Of a stretch of DNA of 64,000 nt, positions 7,149 to 16,621 are shown piece by piece. The notes under the pieces are model-generated. The model was given only the letters and a program-made list of their open reading frames with translations. It made no database searches and was not told the DNA's origin. Origin of the DNA: Gudongella sp034004165. GTDB lineage: Bacteria; Bacillota; Clostridia; Tissierellales; Tissierellaceae. The DNA lies in NCBI GenBank assembly GCA_034004165.1, contig JAVEXI010000002.1:1-64000 (forward strand). The letters run 5' to 3'. Numbering within the stretch: position 1 is the stretch's first letter; each line of letters begins with the position of its first letter. A program made the position numbers and the translations under genes.

Positions 7149-9341
7149 TTATTCTCTTAACATTTTATATGATTTGGGTTCGTAATTCATTGCTCGCATT
7201 GCATTGAGTACGGCAATTAATGCTACCCCAACGTCTGCAAATACTGCTTCCCACATGGTTGCAACTCCCCCTGCTCCTAGGATTAACACTATACCTTTTA
7301 CAGCAAGTGCAAATCCAATGTTCTGCCAGACGATACTTCTCGTCTTTCTCGCAATCCTAATTGCGTCTGGAAGCTTAGACAAATCATCAGTCATCAGCAC
7401 TACATCAGCCGCTTCAATGGCAGCATCAGAGCCCATAGCTCCCATTGCAATTCCAATATCTGCTTTGGCAAGCACCGGTGCATCATTAATTCCATCTCCA
7501 ACAAAGATGAGTTTCTTGCCAGACTGCATTCCTGTTTCTATCTCTTCTACAATCTTAACTTTATCTTGTGGCAGCAATTCACTGTAGAATTCATCAATTC
7601 CAAGTCTTTCTGCCACAGCTTCTGCAACATTTCTGTTATCGCCAGTCAGCATAGTTATTTTCTTTACGCCAAGCTTTTTTAGCTCAGCGATGGCAGAGCT
7701 TGCATTGTCTTTGATTTTGTCCTCTATTCCGATAAATCCCTCGTACACTCCGTCAACTGCTATATTCACGATAGTACCAGTGTGATTATTCTCTTCTTTT
7801 AATATTCCTCTTTCATTAAATAGAGTATCGTTACCTACGAGAATATGCTTGCCTCTCAATACAGTTGAAATTCCTCTTCCTGCGTGTTCTTCGTGTTTTT
7901 CTAGTAATTCTCCGTCTAAAGGCTTACCATAAGCTTTTACAATTGACTGTGCAATAGGGTGTGTAGAATGACTTTCTGCATAAGCTGCTATTTCCAGCAA
8001 CTCGTCGTCGCTTAGTCTTCCCATAGTTTTGATCCTGGAAACTTCAAAAACTCCCTCTGTCAGGGTACCTGTCTTATCGAGAACAATTGTATCTGCTGAA
8101 TTCAATGCTTCCAGATAATTGCCGCCTTTTACAAGTATTCCGTGCCTGGAAGCTCCTCCAACTCCTCCAAAGAATCCCAAAGGAATAGAAATAACGAGGG
8201 CACATGGGCATGAAATTACAAGAAATATCAATGCTCTGTAGAGCCAATCAGAAAAAGTTTCTCCTGAAAGAATTATAGGAGGTATTACAGCTAAAGCTAG
8301 TGCTGTAAATACCACTGCAGGTGTGTAGTATCTGGCAAATCTTGTTATGAAATTTTCAGTAGGAGCTTTTCTGGCAGAAGCCTCTTCTACCAATTCTAAA
8401 ATCCTGGTTACAGTAGACTCGCTATATATTTTTGAAACTCTTATCTTTAATAATCCACTAATATTTACAAAACCACTCAACACCTCATTATCAACCACAA
8501 CTTCCCTAGGCACAGACTCACCTGTCAGAGCAGATGTATCCACTGAAGAATAGCCATCCAACACTATCCCGTCCACTGGAACTCTCTCTCCAGGTTTTAC
8601 TAGTATTTCATCTCCAACTTCAAGAGATTCAGGAGATACTTTAACACTACCTGTTCCATCTATCAAATTGGCATAATCAGGTCTTATATTCATAAGACTT
8701 GCAATTGATTTTCTGGATCTGTTGACAGCCATGTTCTGAAAGTACTCTCCTGTCTGGTAAAACAGCATTACCGCGACACCCTCAGGGTATTCACCAATGG
8801 CAAAAGCTCCTATAGTTGCTATGGTCATAAGAAAGTTCTCGTCGAAGATTTGTCCTCTAGTGATATTCCTGGCAGCGCGAAGCACTACTTCGCCTCCAGC
8901 AAATATATATGCTATGAGAAATAGCAACAATCGGGGTATTCCAACTACCGGAAATATCAAGCCTATGACAAAAAGTACAGCCCCTATTGCTACATGTCTC
9001 ATTTCCTTTGAGCTTCTGCTATGGTCATGCCCATGGTCATGATCATGATCGTGACCATGATTATGACTGTGGTCATGCCCTGCTTCGGGGTGTATATCCT
9101 TATTCTTCTCTTTATCTCTTTGAGAAACATGAACATGTGGTTCAAAAAAATTAACAATTTCTACAGCTTTCAATCCAATCTTGTCAGCATCACTGCCAGT
9201 TTCAATAAAAATCTTTAAAGTTTTTTGTATAAAATTAAGAGAAACCCCAGTGACTCCTTCAAGTGTCTTGATCTTATCTTCTATCCTAGAAGCACAACCT
9301 GCTCAGTCCATGCCCTCTAAATAGTATTCTCTAACTGTCAT
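7149..9341 (-). CDS. cadA: Zn/Cd/Pb-type P1B heavy-metal ATPase with probable selenocysteine at residue 13
   Basis: A metal-efflux P-type ATPase of 730 residues when TGA at 9303-9305 is read as selenocysteine. The N-terminal metal-binding domain normally has GMDCxxC; here it reads G10-M-D-TGA-A-G-C16. A His-rich Asp/His segment follows at about 88-111. Transmembrane and catalytic landmarks: CPC ion-path motif near 377-379, phosphorylation site DKTGT near 421, an HP locus (STHPIAQS), GDGINDAP, and a C-terminal D-V-G-V-A-L helix typical of the Zn/Cd/Pb subgroup. Translation starts at ATG 9341 after GGGAGGAAGCGAC, 13 bp after the ArsR gene. Reading only from the internal ATG at 9173 would leave out the metal-binding domain and lacks a good ribosome site. 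The alternative is a nonsense mutation in the N-terminal domain only. Confidence 0.88.
9278..9305 (-). promoter_or_regulatory. Putative bacterial SECIS hairpin with its UGA codon
   Basis: UGA at 9303-9305 is followed after 10 nt by a 5-bp stem CUUCU/AGAAG (9288-9292 with 9278-9282) closing the loop AGGAU. The loop begins 16 nt after UGA and has G at its second position. This fits the known loose bacterial SECIS rule: apical loop 16-37 nt downstream, with a G among the first two loop bases. The stem is short, so this supports selenocysteine only together with the conserved Cys position. Confidence 0.6.
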
Positions 9342-9354
9342 GTCGCTTCCTCCC

Positions 9355-9684
9355 TTAATTATAATTATGTCTAATATGTTCTATCCCTTGATCCAGAATA
9401 TTCTTAACGTGATCATCATCAAGAGAATAATAAACTTCTCTGCCTTCTTTTCGATATTTGACAAAACCTGACTGCTTAAGTACTCTGAGCTGGTGCGATA
9501 TAGCTGATTGACTCATTTCAAGAATTTCAGCAATATCGTATACACAAAGTTCTGATTCAAAGAGTGCGAGCAGAATCTTTAACCTGGTCTTATCTCCGAT
9601 AACCTTGAAGAAGTCAGCCACTTTATATGCAAATTCGTCAGTTAGCATCTTTGGTTTTACCATTTTTTCAATATCGATTTTCAA
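9355..9684 (-). CDS. ArsR/SmtB-family metal-sensing repressor
   Basis: A 109-residue winged-helix repressor that should release DNA when bound to Zn/Cd/Pb. The helix-turn-helix is ILEMSQSAISHQLRVLKQSG, followed by a wing with REVYYSL. The C-terminal helix D-D-H-x-x-x-I-L-D-x-G-I-E-H-I-R-H carries the Asp/His spacing of the alpha-5 zinc site of SmtB/CzrA. The alpha-3 ELCVCD motif reads ELCVYD, so the Cys-type Cd/Pb site is incomplete. I choose the TTG start at 9684: AAAGGAGGG sits 6 bp upstream of it. The longer ATG start at 9717 would place this ribosome site inside the gene and has none of its own. It heads the operon with the P1B ATPase. Confidence 0.9.
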   Translation of the reverse strand: MKIDIEKMVKPKMLTDEFAYKVADFFKVIGDKTRLKILLALFESELCVYDIAEILEMSQSAISHQLRVLKQSGFVKYRKEGREVYYSLDDDHVKNILDQGIEHIRHNYN

Positions 9685-9699
9685 TACAAACCCTCCTTT

Positions 9700-9758
9700 A
9701 TATGAATCATTGCTCATATATTCATGTATATTATACCCTTTGCTATATCCAATTGCAA
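9700..9758 (-). promoter_or_regulatory. Promoter and ArsR/SmtB operator of the metal-efflux operon
   Basis: TTGCAA (9753-9758), a 17-bp spacer and TATAAT (9730-9735) form a strong promoter. Just downstream, at 9700-9719, lies ATATGA-N8-TCATAT, an inverted repeat of the type bound by ArsR/SmtB repressors. It covers the expected transcription start, so repressor binding would block the operon. Confidence 0.85.
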
Positions 9759-9869
9759 CTGAATTTTTGTTTCAAAATTTTCTAGAGCCAATAAAACTTA
9801 ATGTAACCTGATTGTCACACAAATAGATGCACTCTGTTATATAATTTATCTACGAAAGGAGTATCGGCT

Positions 9870-11453
9870 ATGAATCAATACCATCGGACAATTCTTTCTG
9901 TATTACTCGCATCAGGATTGTTGCTTTCTGGTTGTGCTGCTCCAATGAAGAGCATGTCTGAAGAAATGAGCATCACAGCAACTGCATCTGATTCCTTTGA
10001 GGGTGAGTATGGACAAGCAGAAAATGAGTCTGACTATATTAAGAAAGAAATAGAGAAACATATTTTGTTAATTAATCCAAAAGCAAAGGTGGAAAGAGGA
10101 CATTATGCCATTGGAGATCTGGATGGAGATGGATTCCCTGAGCTGGCATTATTTATAGAGCGCGACCCTGCAGACACTTCGGATGAGGGAGCACTTGAAA
10201 TATATAGATTTGTCAATCAGAAGGCTAATCTCATTGACAAAATTTCTATGAATTACGACAATACTAATTATTCTATGAAAATTGGAAGGATTTCAGAAGA
10301 CCAAAATGGACTTCTTATGAGTAACCAGGTAGGAGCGGAAGCAGGTATAACCTACGGATTTATATTACAGGACGAAAAACTCATTAGTATATTAAATCCT
10401 AAAAAGATTAATCTCATATCAGTAACAGCCAATAACAGTATTGACGACATTAATGGAGATGGAATTCTAGACTTTAGCATTTATTCTATTGACCCAGAAA
10501 CGCCTTTAGATGACACAAAGTCCGCTGACAGAATCCTTCTGTGGTATGATTGGGACGGGAATGACGGTGCAAACATAATTGAACCAGACTGGAAGTTTAA
10601 AAGCTCAGCAAATTTCACTTTAAGATCTAGTATGATAGAAGATCAACCTCAAGAAATACCAATCCCTGGTTCTTATGAGTTTCTAACTGTTTTTGTTGAG
10701 TATGCAGAAAACCATTCGAAAGAAGATCTGTCAAATCTGATGCTTTCTCATACAGAAGAACTTGAAAGCAATTCAAAATACCGGAGTCTTGATATATCTG
10801 CTCTTGTTAATAAGCGAATGTCGCAATCTACAACTGAGGAACTATTAATATTGAATAAAGTTTCCAAAGAACAGCTTAACAATATTGATTATATTTCGAA
10901 ATTTGCTGTGGCTTCTTCGGATGCTGATTTGAAAACTTTACTTCTTAAAAACCTCAATTTGGGTTATTTATTGACATTACGTGGAGACCGGTTGGAATAC
11001 AAGACGGATTATAGTAGAATACTAAGCCAATATGGACAGTACCTTACTAATGAATTGAAGGCTTATTATAAAATAATCTCTAAAGAATCACAGGCCCCGC
11101 ATCTTATCGATGGCAGACTGCAGATTAAAAAGACTGATTTAGCACTCAGATTATCTGAGATTGAGAAGTTCAGGCTAACATTTAGTTATTCAAATAAACT
11201 GGTGGAAGTGCTGGATTTATATGAGATGTATATGATCTCTATGCTATTTAACAACTACGAGGGTTATGCATTAGATCCAGACTCAGGAGAACCAACAGAG
11301 GGACACGTAGAAGAAATACTAAGTATCTCTGAGGCTTATCCGAACTCATATTTTGCAGATGTAATCTCAAAATTAACTGAGTTACTTGAAAAATCTACAA
11401 ATAAAAACCTATCTGATGAAGACAGACAGGTTATCCTAAAAATGATACCATAA
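9870..11453 (+). CDS. Lipoprotein with FG-GAP/VCBS-like Asp-rich repeats, function unknown
   Basis: A 527-residue predicted lipoprotein. The signal peptide ends in a lipobox, LLLSGC, with Cys at about residue 22. Two Ca-binding-like repeats are visible: DLDGDGFPELALF (about 87-99) and DINGDGILDFSIY (about 193-205). These resemble integrin-type FG-GAP/VCBS repeats of secreted proteins. The C-terminal half is alpha-helical with no motif I recognise. The ATG follows AAAGGAGTATCGGCT. TATAAT lies at about 9839-9844, but no clear -35 is seen at ideal spacing. It is transcribed divergently from the metal-efflux operon and ends at a hairpin shared with the next gene. Function is not assigned. Confidence 0.85.
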   Translation: MNQYHRTILSVLLASGLLLSGCAAPMKSMSEEMSITATASDSFEGEYGQAENESDYIKKEIEKHILLINPKAKVERGHYAIGDLDGDGFPELALFIERDPADTSDEGALEIYRFVNQKANLIDKISMNYDNTNYSMKIGRISEDQNGLLMSNQVGAEAGITYGFILQDEKLISILNPKKINLISVTANNSIDDINGDGILDFSIYSIDPETPLDDTKSADRILLWYDWDGNDGANIIEPDWKFKSSANFTLRSSMIEDQPQEIPIPGSYEFLTVFVEYAENHSKEDLSNLMLSHTEELESNSKYRSLDISALVNKRMSQSTTEELLILNKVSKEQLNNIDYISKFAVASSDADLKTLLLKNLNLGYLLTLRGDRLEYKTDYSRILSQYGQYLTNELKAYYKIISKESQAPHLIDGRLQIKKTDLALRLSEIEKFRLTFSYSNKLVEVLDLYEMYMISMLFNNYEGYALDPDSGEPTEGHVEEILSISEAYPNSYFADVISKLTELLEKSTNKNLSDEDRQVILKMIP

Positions 11454-11480
11454 ATGCCTGAGCATAGTGCCCAGGCATTT
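11453..11480. terminator. Bidirectional hairpin between converging genes
   Basis: AATGCCTG (11453-11460) pairs with CAGGCATT (11472-11479). The flanking T-runs are short on both strands, so termination strength is uncertain. Confidence 0.6.
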
Positions 11481-11483
11481 ACT

Positions 11484-12242
11484 TTATTGAAATTGTTCTC
11501 TTAAAGGTAACTCCATTTCGTTCCTATATTCTTTGTAAAGATTAGCAAGGGTAGCTTCGTGATAAGGCCTTACAAATAGTCCCCCGAGACCAAATAAGAG
11601 TCCTCCTAGTAAATACCATCCAATAAATGATACGTCTAACTCGAAAATCTTACCCTTTTGCCCACTTGTCATACTTGCACTAATCGTCTTTGCTTCATCG
11701 AATGACATTTGTGGCTCTTCTGCCAATATATACGGCACCATACAGTACTCATAGTATTTAATAATTCCTGGAACTATTAAAAGGAGACCCCACAATGCTA
11801 TGAAGAGGTCCATCAAAAACATGTTAAATGCAATCGATGGCCATTCTCCCTTCTTAAAAGTACTAAATAGTGTGCTGATCTCAGGTTCTTCATACACATC
11901 TGAAATGAAAAATCTCTTTGCTCCGACTTCCATTGCATTGGTAACGATTATTTTAAATAATATTATACCAATGATAAATAGGAAGAATACTGAACCAACA
12001 ACAGCAACTTGGAAAGGATTTATATCAATTAATTTAAATACTTTTGTGGTCCAGTCACTTAGATTAAAACTTAAATAATACTCCGACTGCCCAAATCCAG
12101 GTGAAAAATAATTGTTGTTCGTACTGACTTCAGCTTTCGCTCCAGCCATCAGAGCCACTATAAACGTAACTGCAAAAGCTTTCCAGTAGTATTTCTTTAA
12201 GTACGCTTTTGCTTTTGTCTTTAGCTCTACTCTACTCCACAT
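11484..12242 (-). CDS. DUF975-family membrane protein
   Basis: A 252-residue integral membrane protein. The N-terminus, MWSRVELKTKAKAYLKKYYWKAF, has the E-L-K-x-x-A-K-x-x-L plus Tyr/Trp pattern of the DUF975 family. About five to six hydrophobic helices follow, with a YYEYCMVPYILAEEPQM segment after the fourth that is also typical. I start at ATG 12242 because AGGAGG lies 7 bp upstream; the longer reading to 12263 would place the ribosome site inside the gene. The biochemical role of the family is not established. A large inverted repeat covers its leader and may bear on its translation. Confidence 0.82.
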   Translation of the reverse strand: MWSRVELKTKAKAYLKKYYWKAFAVTFIVALMAGAKAEVSTNNNYFSPGFGQSEYYLSFNLSDWTTKVFKLIDINPFQVAVVGSVFFLFIIGIILFKIIVTNAMEVGAKRFFISDVYEEPEISTLFSTFKKGEWPSIAFNMFLMDLFIALWGLLLIVPGIIKYYEYCMVPYILAEEPQMSFDEAKTISASMTSGQKGKIFELDVSFIGWYLLGGLLFGLGGLFVRPYHEATLANLYKEYRNEMELPLREQFQ

Positions 12243-12252
12243 ATAAACACCT

Positions 12253-12300
12253 CCTGAAAACATTGTAGCATTATTAGCAATCTATGGCTACAATTTCAGG
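12253..12300. promoter_or_regulatory. Long inverted repeat in the leader of the DUF975 gene
   Basis: CCTGAAA-ACA-TTGTAGC (12253-12269) pairs with GCTACAA-TTTCAGG (12287-12300), giving a 14-bp stem with a 3-nt bulge. On the minus-strand transcript it lies directly after the upstream gene and its 3' side includes the CAGG of the AGGAGG ribosome site. It could be a weak terminator or a translation control hairpin. TGCTACAAT inside it looks like an extended -10 element. Confidence 0.6.
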
Positions 12301-12307
12301 AAATAAT

Positions 12308-13624
12308 TTACAGCATCAGAGCCCAGTTTGAAAACTGTTCTTCCATTTGTTCAACTGCTTTTGCTTCTACAGTTGCATTTTGCTCCCTGGCTACCGAAAG
12401 CATTAATTTTATTCTATTTTCCTGATTTACCTTCGTAGCTCCAGGGTCGTAGTCTATTGGTACAATATTCGCTTCAGGATAAAGCGCTTTGATATTTGCA
12501 ATGACGCCTTTTCCTACTATGTGATTTGGAAGACAGCCAAATGGTTGTGCAACCACAATATTATTGTATCCACTCTTTATAAGCTCGACCATCTCAGCTG
12601 GAAGTAGCCATCCTTCGCCCATTTTACAGCCAAGTCCTATGATATTGTCCACCATACCCTTAAGGTGCTGAAAAGGAGAAGGAGCGGTAAAACTGCTAAA
12701 TCTTTTAACAGCATCTATTGCCATGCCTTCTATGTTACCAAGGTATTCATTAATTTTTTTATTAATTAAAGACTTTAAGTATGAGCCTCCATAAAGTTGA
12801 TAGTCTATAACTCCATTTTCCAGTGAATACATTATAAATCCAAGCAGACCAGGCATCATTATCTCACAGCCTTCTGATAGCAGAAAATCCTCGAGGTTGT
12901 TGTTGCCAAGGCTTGCAAATTTTACATAAATCTCGCCAACAATTCCAACTTTAGTCTTTTCTTCATTCGTTCTTTCAACTCTGTCAAAACTTTCAACTAT
13001 TTCCTTTAAATTTCGCTTCAAATCTACCTGTTTGATTCCTCTTCGGTGATCCATCTGGTCGGCTAGATCTGTTACCCATCTGTCCACAAGAGCTTCTGCT
13101 TCTCCAGCGTTAACCTCATAAGGTTTAACCTGGTTTCTTAATAACATCAATAAGTCTCCGTACACCAGAATAACAGCTGACTGTCTGAGCATGCTAAGGC
13201 TGATTTTAAACCCACTATTTTTTTCTATACCACCTGAGTTTAGCGATATTACAGGGACGTGGCCATAGCCTGATTTAATAAGAGCTTTTCTCAATAGGTG
13301 TATGTAATTTGAAGCTCTACACCCTCCACCTGTCTGTGTTATCATCAGAGCTACTTTATTGAGGTCGTATTTTCCTGAGTCTAAGGCATCAATCATCTGC
13401 CCTATGACGAGTAGGGCTGGATAGCACGTGTCATTATGAACATTTTTAAGTCCTGCATCTACAACTGCATTACCCTGGTTTTTCAAAACTTCTAGATTAT
13501 ATCCAAAGTTTCTAAATACCTTTTCTAAAAGTGCAAAGTGGATTGAAGTCATGTCGGGACATATTATGGTGTAGTCTTTCATATCCTTAGTAAATTCAAC
13601 TCTCTTTACTCTGTTACTGCTCAT
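12308..13624 (-). CDS. 2-hydroxyacyl-CoA dehydratase component-like protein (C-terminal half of the large activase family)
   Basis: A 438-residue protein related to the HgdB/FldBC-type component of 2-hydroxyacyl-CoA dehydratases. It corresponds to the C-terminal third of the roughly 1400-residue fused 'CoA-substrate-specific enzyme activase' proteins. Conserved Cys motifs are NDTCYPAL (about 63-70), TQTGGGCRASN (about 95-105) and QPFGCLPNH (about 360-368), fitting iron-sulfur ligation. The gene follows the activase by 11 bp, with GGAGG before its ATG, so it is a real second gene and not a frameshift. The natural substrate of this family is unknown in most organisms, and I do not assign one. 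Confidence 0.8.
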   Translation of the reverse strand: MSSNRVKRVEFTKDMKDYTIICPDMTSIHFALLEKVFRNFGYNLEVLKNQGNAVVDAGLKNVHNDTCYPALLVIGQMIDALDSGKYDLNKVALMITQTGGGCRASNYIHLLRKALIKSGYGHVPVISLNSGGIEKNSGFKISLSMLRQSAVILVYGDLLMLLRNQVKPYEVNAGEAEALVDRWVTDLADQMDHRRGIKQVDLKRNLKEIVESFDRVERTNEEKTKVGIVGEIYVKFASLGNNNLEDFLLSEGCEIMMPGLLGFIMYSLENGVIDYQLYGGSYLKSLINKKINEYLGNIEGMAIDAVKRFSSFTAPSPFQHLKGMVDNIIGLGCKMGEGWLLPAEMVELIKSGYNNIVVAQPFGCLPNHIVGKGVIANIKALYPEANIVPIDYDPGATKVNQENRIKLMLSVAREQNATVEAKAVEQMEEQFSNWALML

Positions 13625-13635
13625 CTTATACCTCC

Positions 13636-16542
13636 TTAAGACCTCTGCCCCAGTGCAGCCAGTAAACTCCTAATTCGTATCTTTACAGCTCCCAGATTGG
13701 TAATTTCGTCAATCTTAAGCTGAGTATATATCTTTCCATTATCTTCAAGTATAGCCTTAACTTCATCTGAAGTAATCGCATCCAGTCCACATCCGAACGA
13801 TACCAGTTGTACCATTTGAAGTCCAGGCATATTAGCAACGGCTTTAGCCGCTGAATATAATCTGGCATGATAAGTCCACTGATTGAGTATATCAGTAGGT
13901 ATTTTACCCCCTAGATGACTTACTGAATCCTCCGAGAGAACCACAACATCAAATTCTGAAATCAGCTTCGCAATTCCATGGTTTATCTCAGGATCAATGT
14001 GATATGGTCTTCCTGCCAGAACAATAGAAAGCATTCCCTTTTCTTTTGCTATTTCCAGCAGCTCCTCACCTTTTCTACGAATCTTCTTCATGTATTCCTT
14101 ATATTCGATAATACCTCTGTCTATAGCAAGTTTAACCTCGTTCTGCTTAAGATCTCTGTTCCATTCCTTCAATATATCATAAAGATTCTTTGCAAGTATT
14201 TTCTTGTTATTGAGCCCAAGGTAATCGTAAATAAATCTAGTCTCTTGCACGCGTTCTAAATTTGCAGCAATTACCTCAGGATAGTATGCTACAACTGGGC
14301 AATTATAATGATTATCTCCTGCTTTCTCATCCAAGTTATAAGTAAGACAAGGATAGAAGATTGCATCCACATTCTCATCAAGAAGATATTCCATATGCCC
14401 GTGAACAAGTTTAGCTGGGAAACAGACTGTATCTGATGGGATTGTATGCTGTCCTCTGATGTATAGATCTCTGGTCGAAAAGGGCGAAGTAATTACTTCG
14501 AAATCTAAGAGCGAGAATACAGTGTGCCAAAATGGCAAGAGCTCAAACATATTCAAAGCCATTGGAATCCCAATTTTCCCTCTTTTCCCTTTTATAGGAA
14601 TATACTCTTTAAGCAAATCAAGCTTGTATTCAAAGATATCAAATCTCTCTGTTGCTAGTTTCTTTCTAATAGGTCTTTCACATCTATTACCACCGATAAA
14701 CTTTCGGTTGTCGCCAAATGTATTTACAGTAAGTCTACAACTGTTTTCACAAAGTCCGCAGATTACAATTTTGACTTTGTGCTCGAAATTTTCCAATGAC
14801 TCTTTACTTAATATTGTTGAAGGTGTCGTTTGACCAGCATCCTTTGAGTAAAGAGCTGCTCCGTAAGCTCCCATAAGACCAGCTATATTGGGTCTAATTA
14901 CCTTGTGCCCAAGCTCATCTTCAAATGCCTTTAATACAGTGTCATTGTAAAAAGTGCCCCCTTGAACTACGATGTTTTCTCCCAGTTCCTTTCCTGAAGA
15001 TGTCCTAATTACTTTGTATAGAGCATTCTTGATTACACTAATAGACAAGCCTGCTGATATATCAGCTATTGTAGCTCCATCTTTTTGTGCCTGTTTTACA
15101 GATGAATTCATAAATACTGTACATCTAGAGCCCAGGTCGACAGGTTTTTTAGATTCAATCCCAAGTTTTGCAAAATCATTTATATCGTAGCTCAGGGCTT
15201 CAGCAAAAGTCTGAAGGAAAGAACCACAGCCTGAAGAACAAGCTTCATTTAAAAATATACTGTCGATTACACCGTCTTTTATCTTAAAGCATTTTATATC
15301 CTGACCACCTATGTCAATAATAAAATCTACATCAGGTTTATATTTTTTAGCTGCTGTGTAATGAGCGATAGTCTCAACTACACCATAGTCAAGTTGAAAT
15401 GCGTTCTTCATAAGTTCTTCACCATAGCCTGTAACGGCTGATGATGCTATCTCTATCCATGGATAAGTACTGTAGAATCCCAATAAGAATTCCTTGATTA
15501 TGGGTACTGGATTACCCTGGTTTGTCATATATACAGATTTTAATATCGTGTCGTCCTCTGCCATTATAACCGCTTTCACAGTGGTTGAGCCTGCATCTAT
15601 ACCCAAGTAGGCCTTACCTTTGTATTGTGCAGGGTCTGAGTAAACGACTTCTTCCTTATTGTGTCTTTCTATAAACTCATCGTATTCTTCAGATGTTTCA
15701 AATAATTTCTTAAGGCCATCAAAATTGCCTTCATCTTCATCGGTGGAGAGTCTTTCTATCAGTTCTGCAACATTTATATGCTTATCTACTGGGTTATATG
15801 CTGCTCCCATGGCTACATAATAAAGTGAATTCTCAGGGCATATCCCCATGACTTCTAAAGTATTGTCGAAGCTTTCTCTTAGCTGTGAAAAGAATGTAAG
15901 CGGTCCACCAAGATAAACTATTTTCCCTTTTATTGGCCTACCTTGGGCAAGTCCCCCTATCGTCTGATTTACTACAGCCTGAAATATGCTTTGGGACATA
16001 TCGCTCTTACTGGCACCTTGGTTTAAAAGTGGTTGTATATCTGATTTAGCGAAAACTCCGCACCTTGAGGCTATTGTATAAGTTTTATCGTAACCTCTTG
16101 CAAGTTCGTTCATATCTGTAAGGCTGACACCCATAAGTGTTGCCATTTGGTCGATAAAAGCACCAGTTCCACCTGCACAAGAGCCATTCATCCTAACTTC
16201 CATTCCGTTTGTGAGGAATAGTATCTTTGCATCTTCACCGCCGAGCTCTATTACAACGTCGGCTCCATCAATCCTGTTCATGACGGAAATTCTTGTGGCG
16301 TATACCTCTTGAATAAATGGAATGTCAAATTTTTGCGCAAGCCCCATTCCCGCTGACCCCGATATTGACAGCGGTGCTTCACTTAATTCAGGAAATTTTT
16401 CAGAGATGTCTTTGAGCAGTAAAATTGTCTTTTCCCTGATCTGTGAAAAATGTCTTTCATAAGAATGAAATACAAGATTATCCTCAGAATCCAATACTAC
16501 GCACTTTAGTGTCGTTGAACCTACATCCAGACCAATTCTCAT
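13636..16542 (-). CDS. Tandem BcrAD/BadFG/HgdC-type ATPase activase with DUF2229 domain
   Basis: A 968-residue protein with two ASKHA-fold ATPase domains. The first starts MRIGLDVGSTTLK, with GSCAGGTGAF near 128 and SRCGVFAKSD near 160. The second starts near 317 with GIDAGSTTVKAV and has ACSSGCGSF and SRCTVFMNS. Each domain has the Cys pair that in HgdC-type activases binds a bridging [4Fe-4S] cluster. A DUF2229-like region follows from about 595 (CGLCENSCRL, then IPSDTVCFPAKLVHGH). The fused family is about 1400 residues; this gene plus the next adds to 1406. The start ATG 16542 has GGGTGA at proper spacing; GTG 16551 is the alternative. Likely role: ATP-driven electron delivery to the partner protein. 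The partner and substrate are inferred only from family. Confidence 0.85.
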   Translation of the reverse strand: MRIGLDVGSTTLKCVVLDSEDNLVFHSYERHFSQIREKTILLLKDISEKFPELSEAPLSISGSAGMGLAQKFDIPFIQEVYATRISVMNRIDGADVVIELGGEDAKILFLTNGMEVRMNGSCAGGTGAFIDQMATLMGVSLTDMNELARGYDKTYTIASRCGVFAKSDIQPLLNQGASKSDMSQSIFQAVVNQTIGGLAQGRPIKGKIVYLGGPLTFFSQLRESFDNTLEVMGICPENSLYYVAMGAAYNPVDKHINVAELIERLSTDEDEGNFDGLKKLFETSEEYDEFIERHNKEEVVYSDPAQYKGKAYLGIDAGSTTVKAVIMAEDDTILKSVYMTNQGNPVPIIKEFLLGFYSTYPWIEIASSAVTGYGEELMKNAFQLDYGVVETIAHYTAAKKYKPDVDFIIDIGGQDIKCFKIKDGVIDSIFLNEACSSGCGSFLQTFAEALSYDINDFAKLGIESKKPVDLGSRCTVFMNSSVKQAQKDGATIADISAGLSISVIKNALYKVIRTSSGKELGENIVVQGGTFYNDTVLKAFEDELGHKVIRPNIAGLMGAYGAALYSKDAGQTTPSTILSKESLENFEHKVKIVICGLCENSCRLTVNTFGDNRKFIGGNRCERPIRKKLATERFDIFEYKLDLLKEYIPIKGKRGKIGIPMALNMFELLPFWHTVFSLLDFEVITSPFSTRDLYIRGQHTIPSDTVCFPAKLVHGHMEYLLDENVDAIFYPCLTYNLDEKAGDNHYNCPVVAYYPEVIAANLERVQETRFIYDYLGLNNKKILAKNLYDILKEWNRDLKQNEVKLAIDRGIIEYKEYMKKIRRKGEELLEIAKEKGMLSIVLAGRPYHIDPEINHGIAKLISEFDVVVLSEDSVSHLGGKIPTDILNQWTYHARLYSAAKAVANMPGLQMVQLVSFGCGLDAITSDEVKAILEDNGKIYTQLKIDEITNLGAVKIRIRSLLAALGQRS

Positions 16543-16621
16543 TTTTATCACCCAATTAAATAATTATATCTATATCTTACATCAAATATTCAAAGTTGTA
16601 TATATGACAGACTGCACATTA

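Noticed and set aside
9021..9218. Plus-strand frame rich in Met and Val at the start of the ATPase gene
   Set aside because: It arises from the complementary strand of the His/Asp repeat (CAT/GAT codons read as ATG/ATC) and is not a gene.
9303..9305. In-frame TGA as evidence that the P1B ATPase is a pseudogene
   Set aside because: It is the only stop in the frame, falls exactly on a conserved metal-binding Cys, is preceded by a strong ribosome site and followed by a SECIS-like hairpin. Selenocysteine is the better reading, though not proven.
13624..13636. Frameshift joining the two activase-family genes
   Set aside because: The first gene ends with TAA, then GGAGG and an ATG at correct spacing begin the second. 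This is a normal two-gene arrangement.
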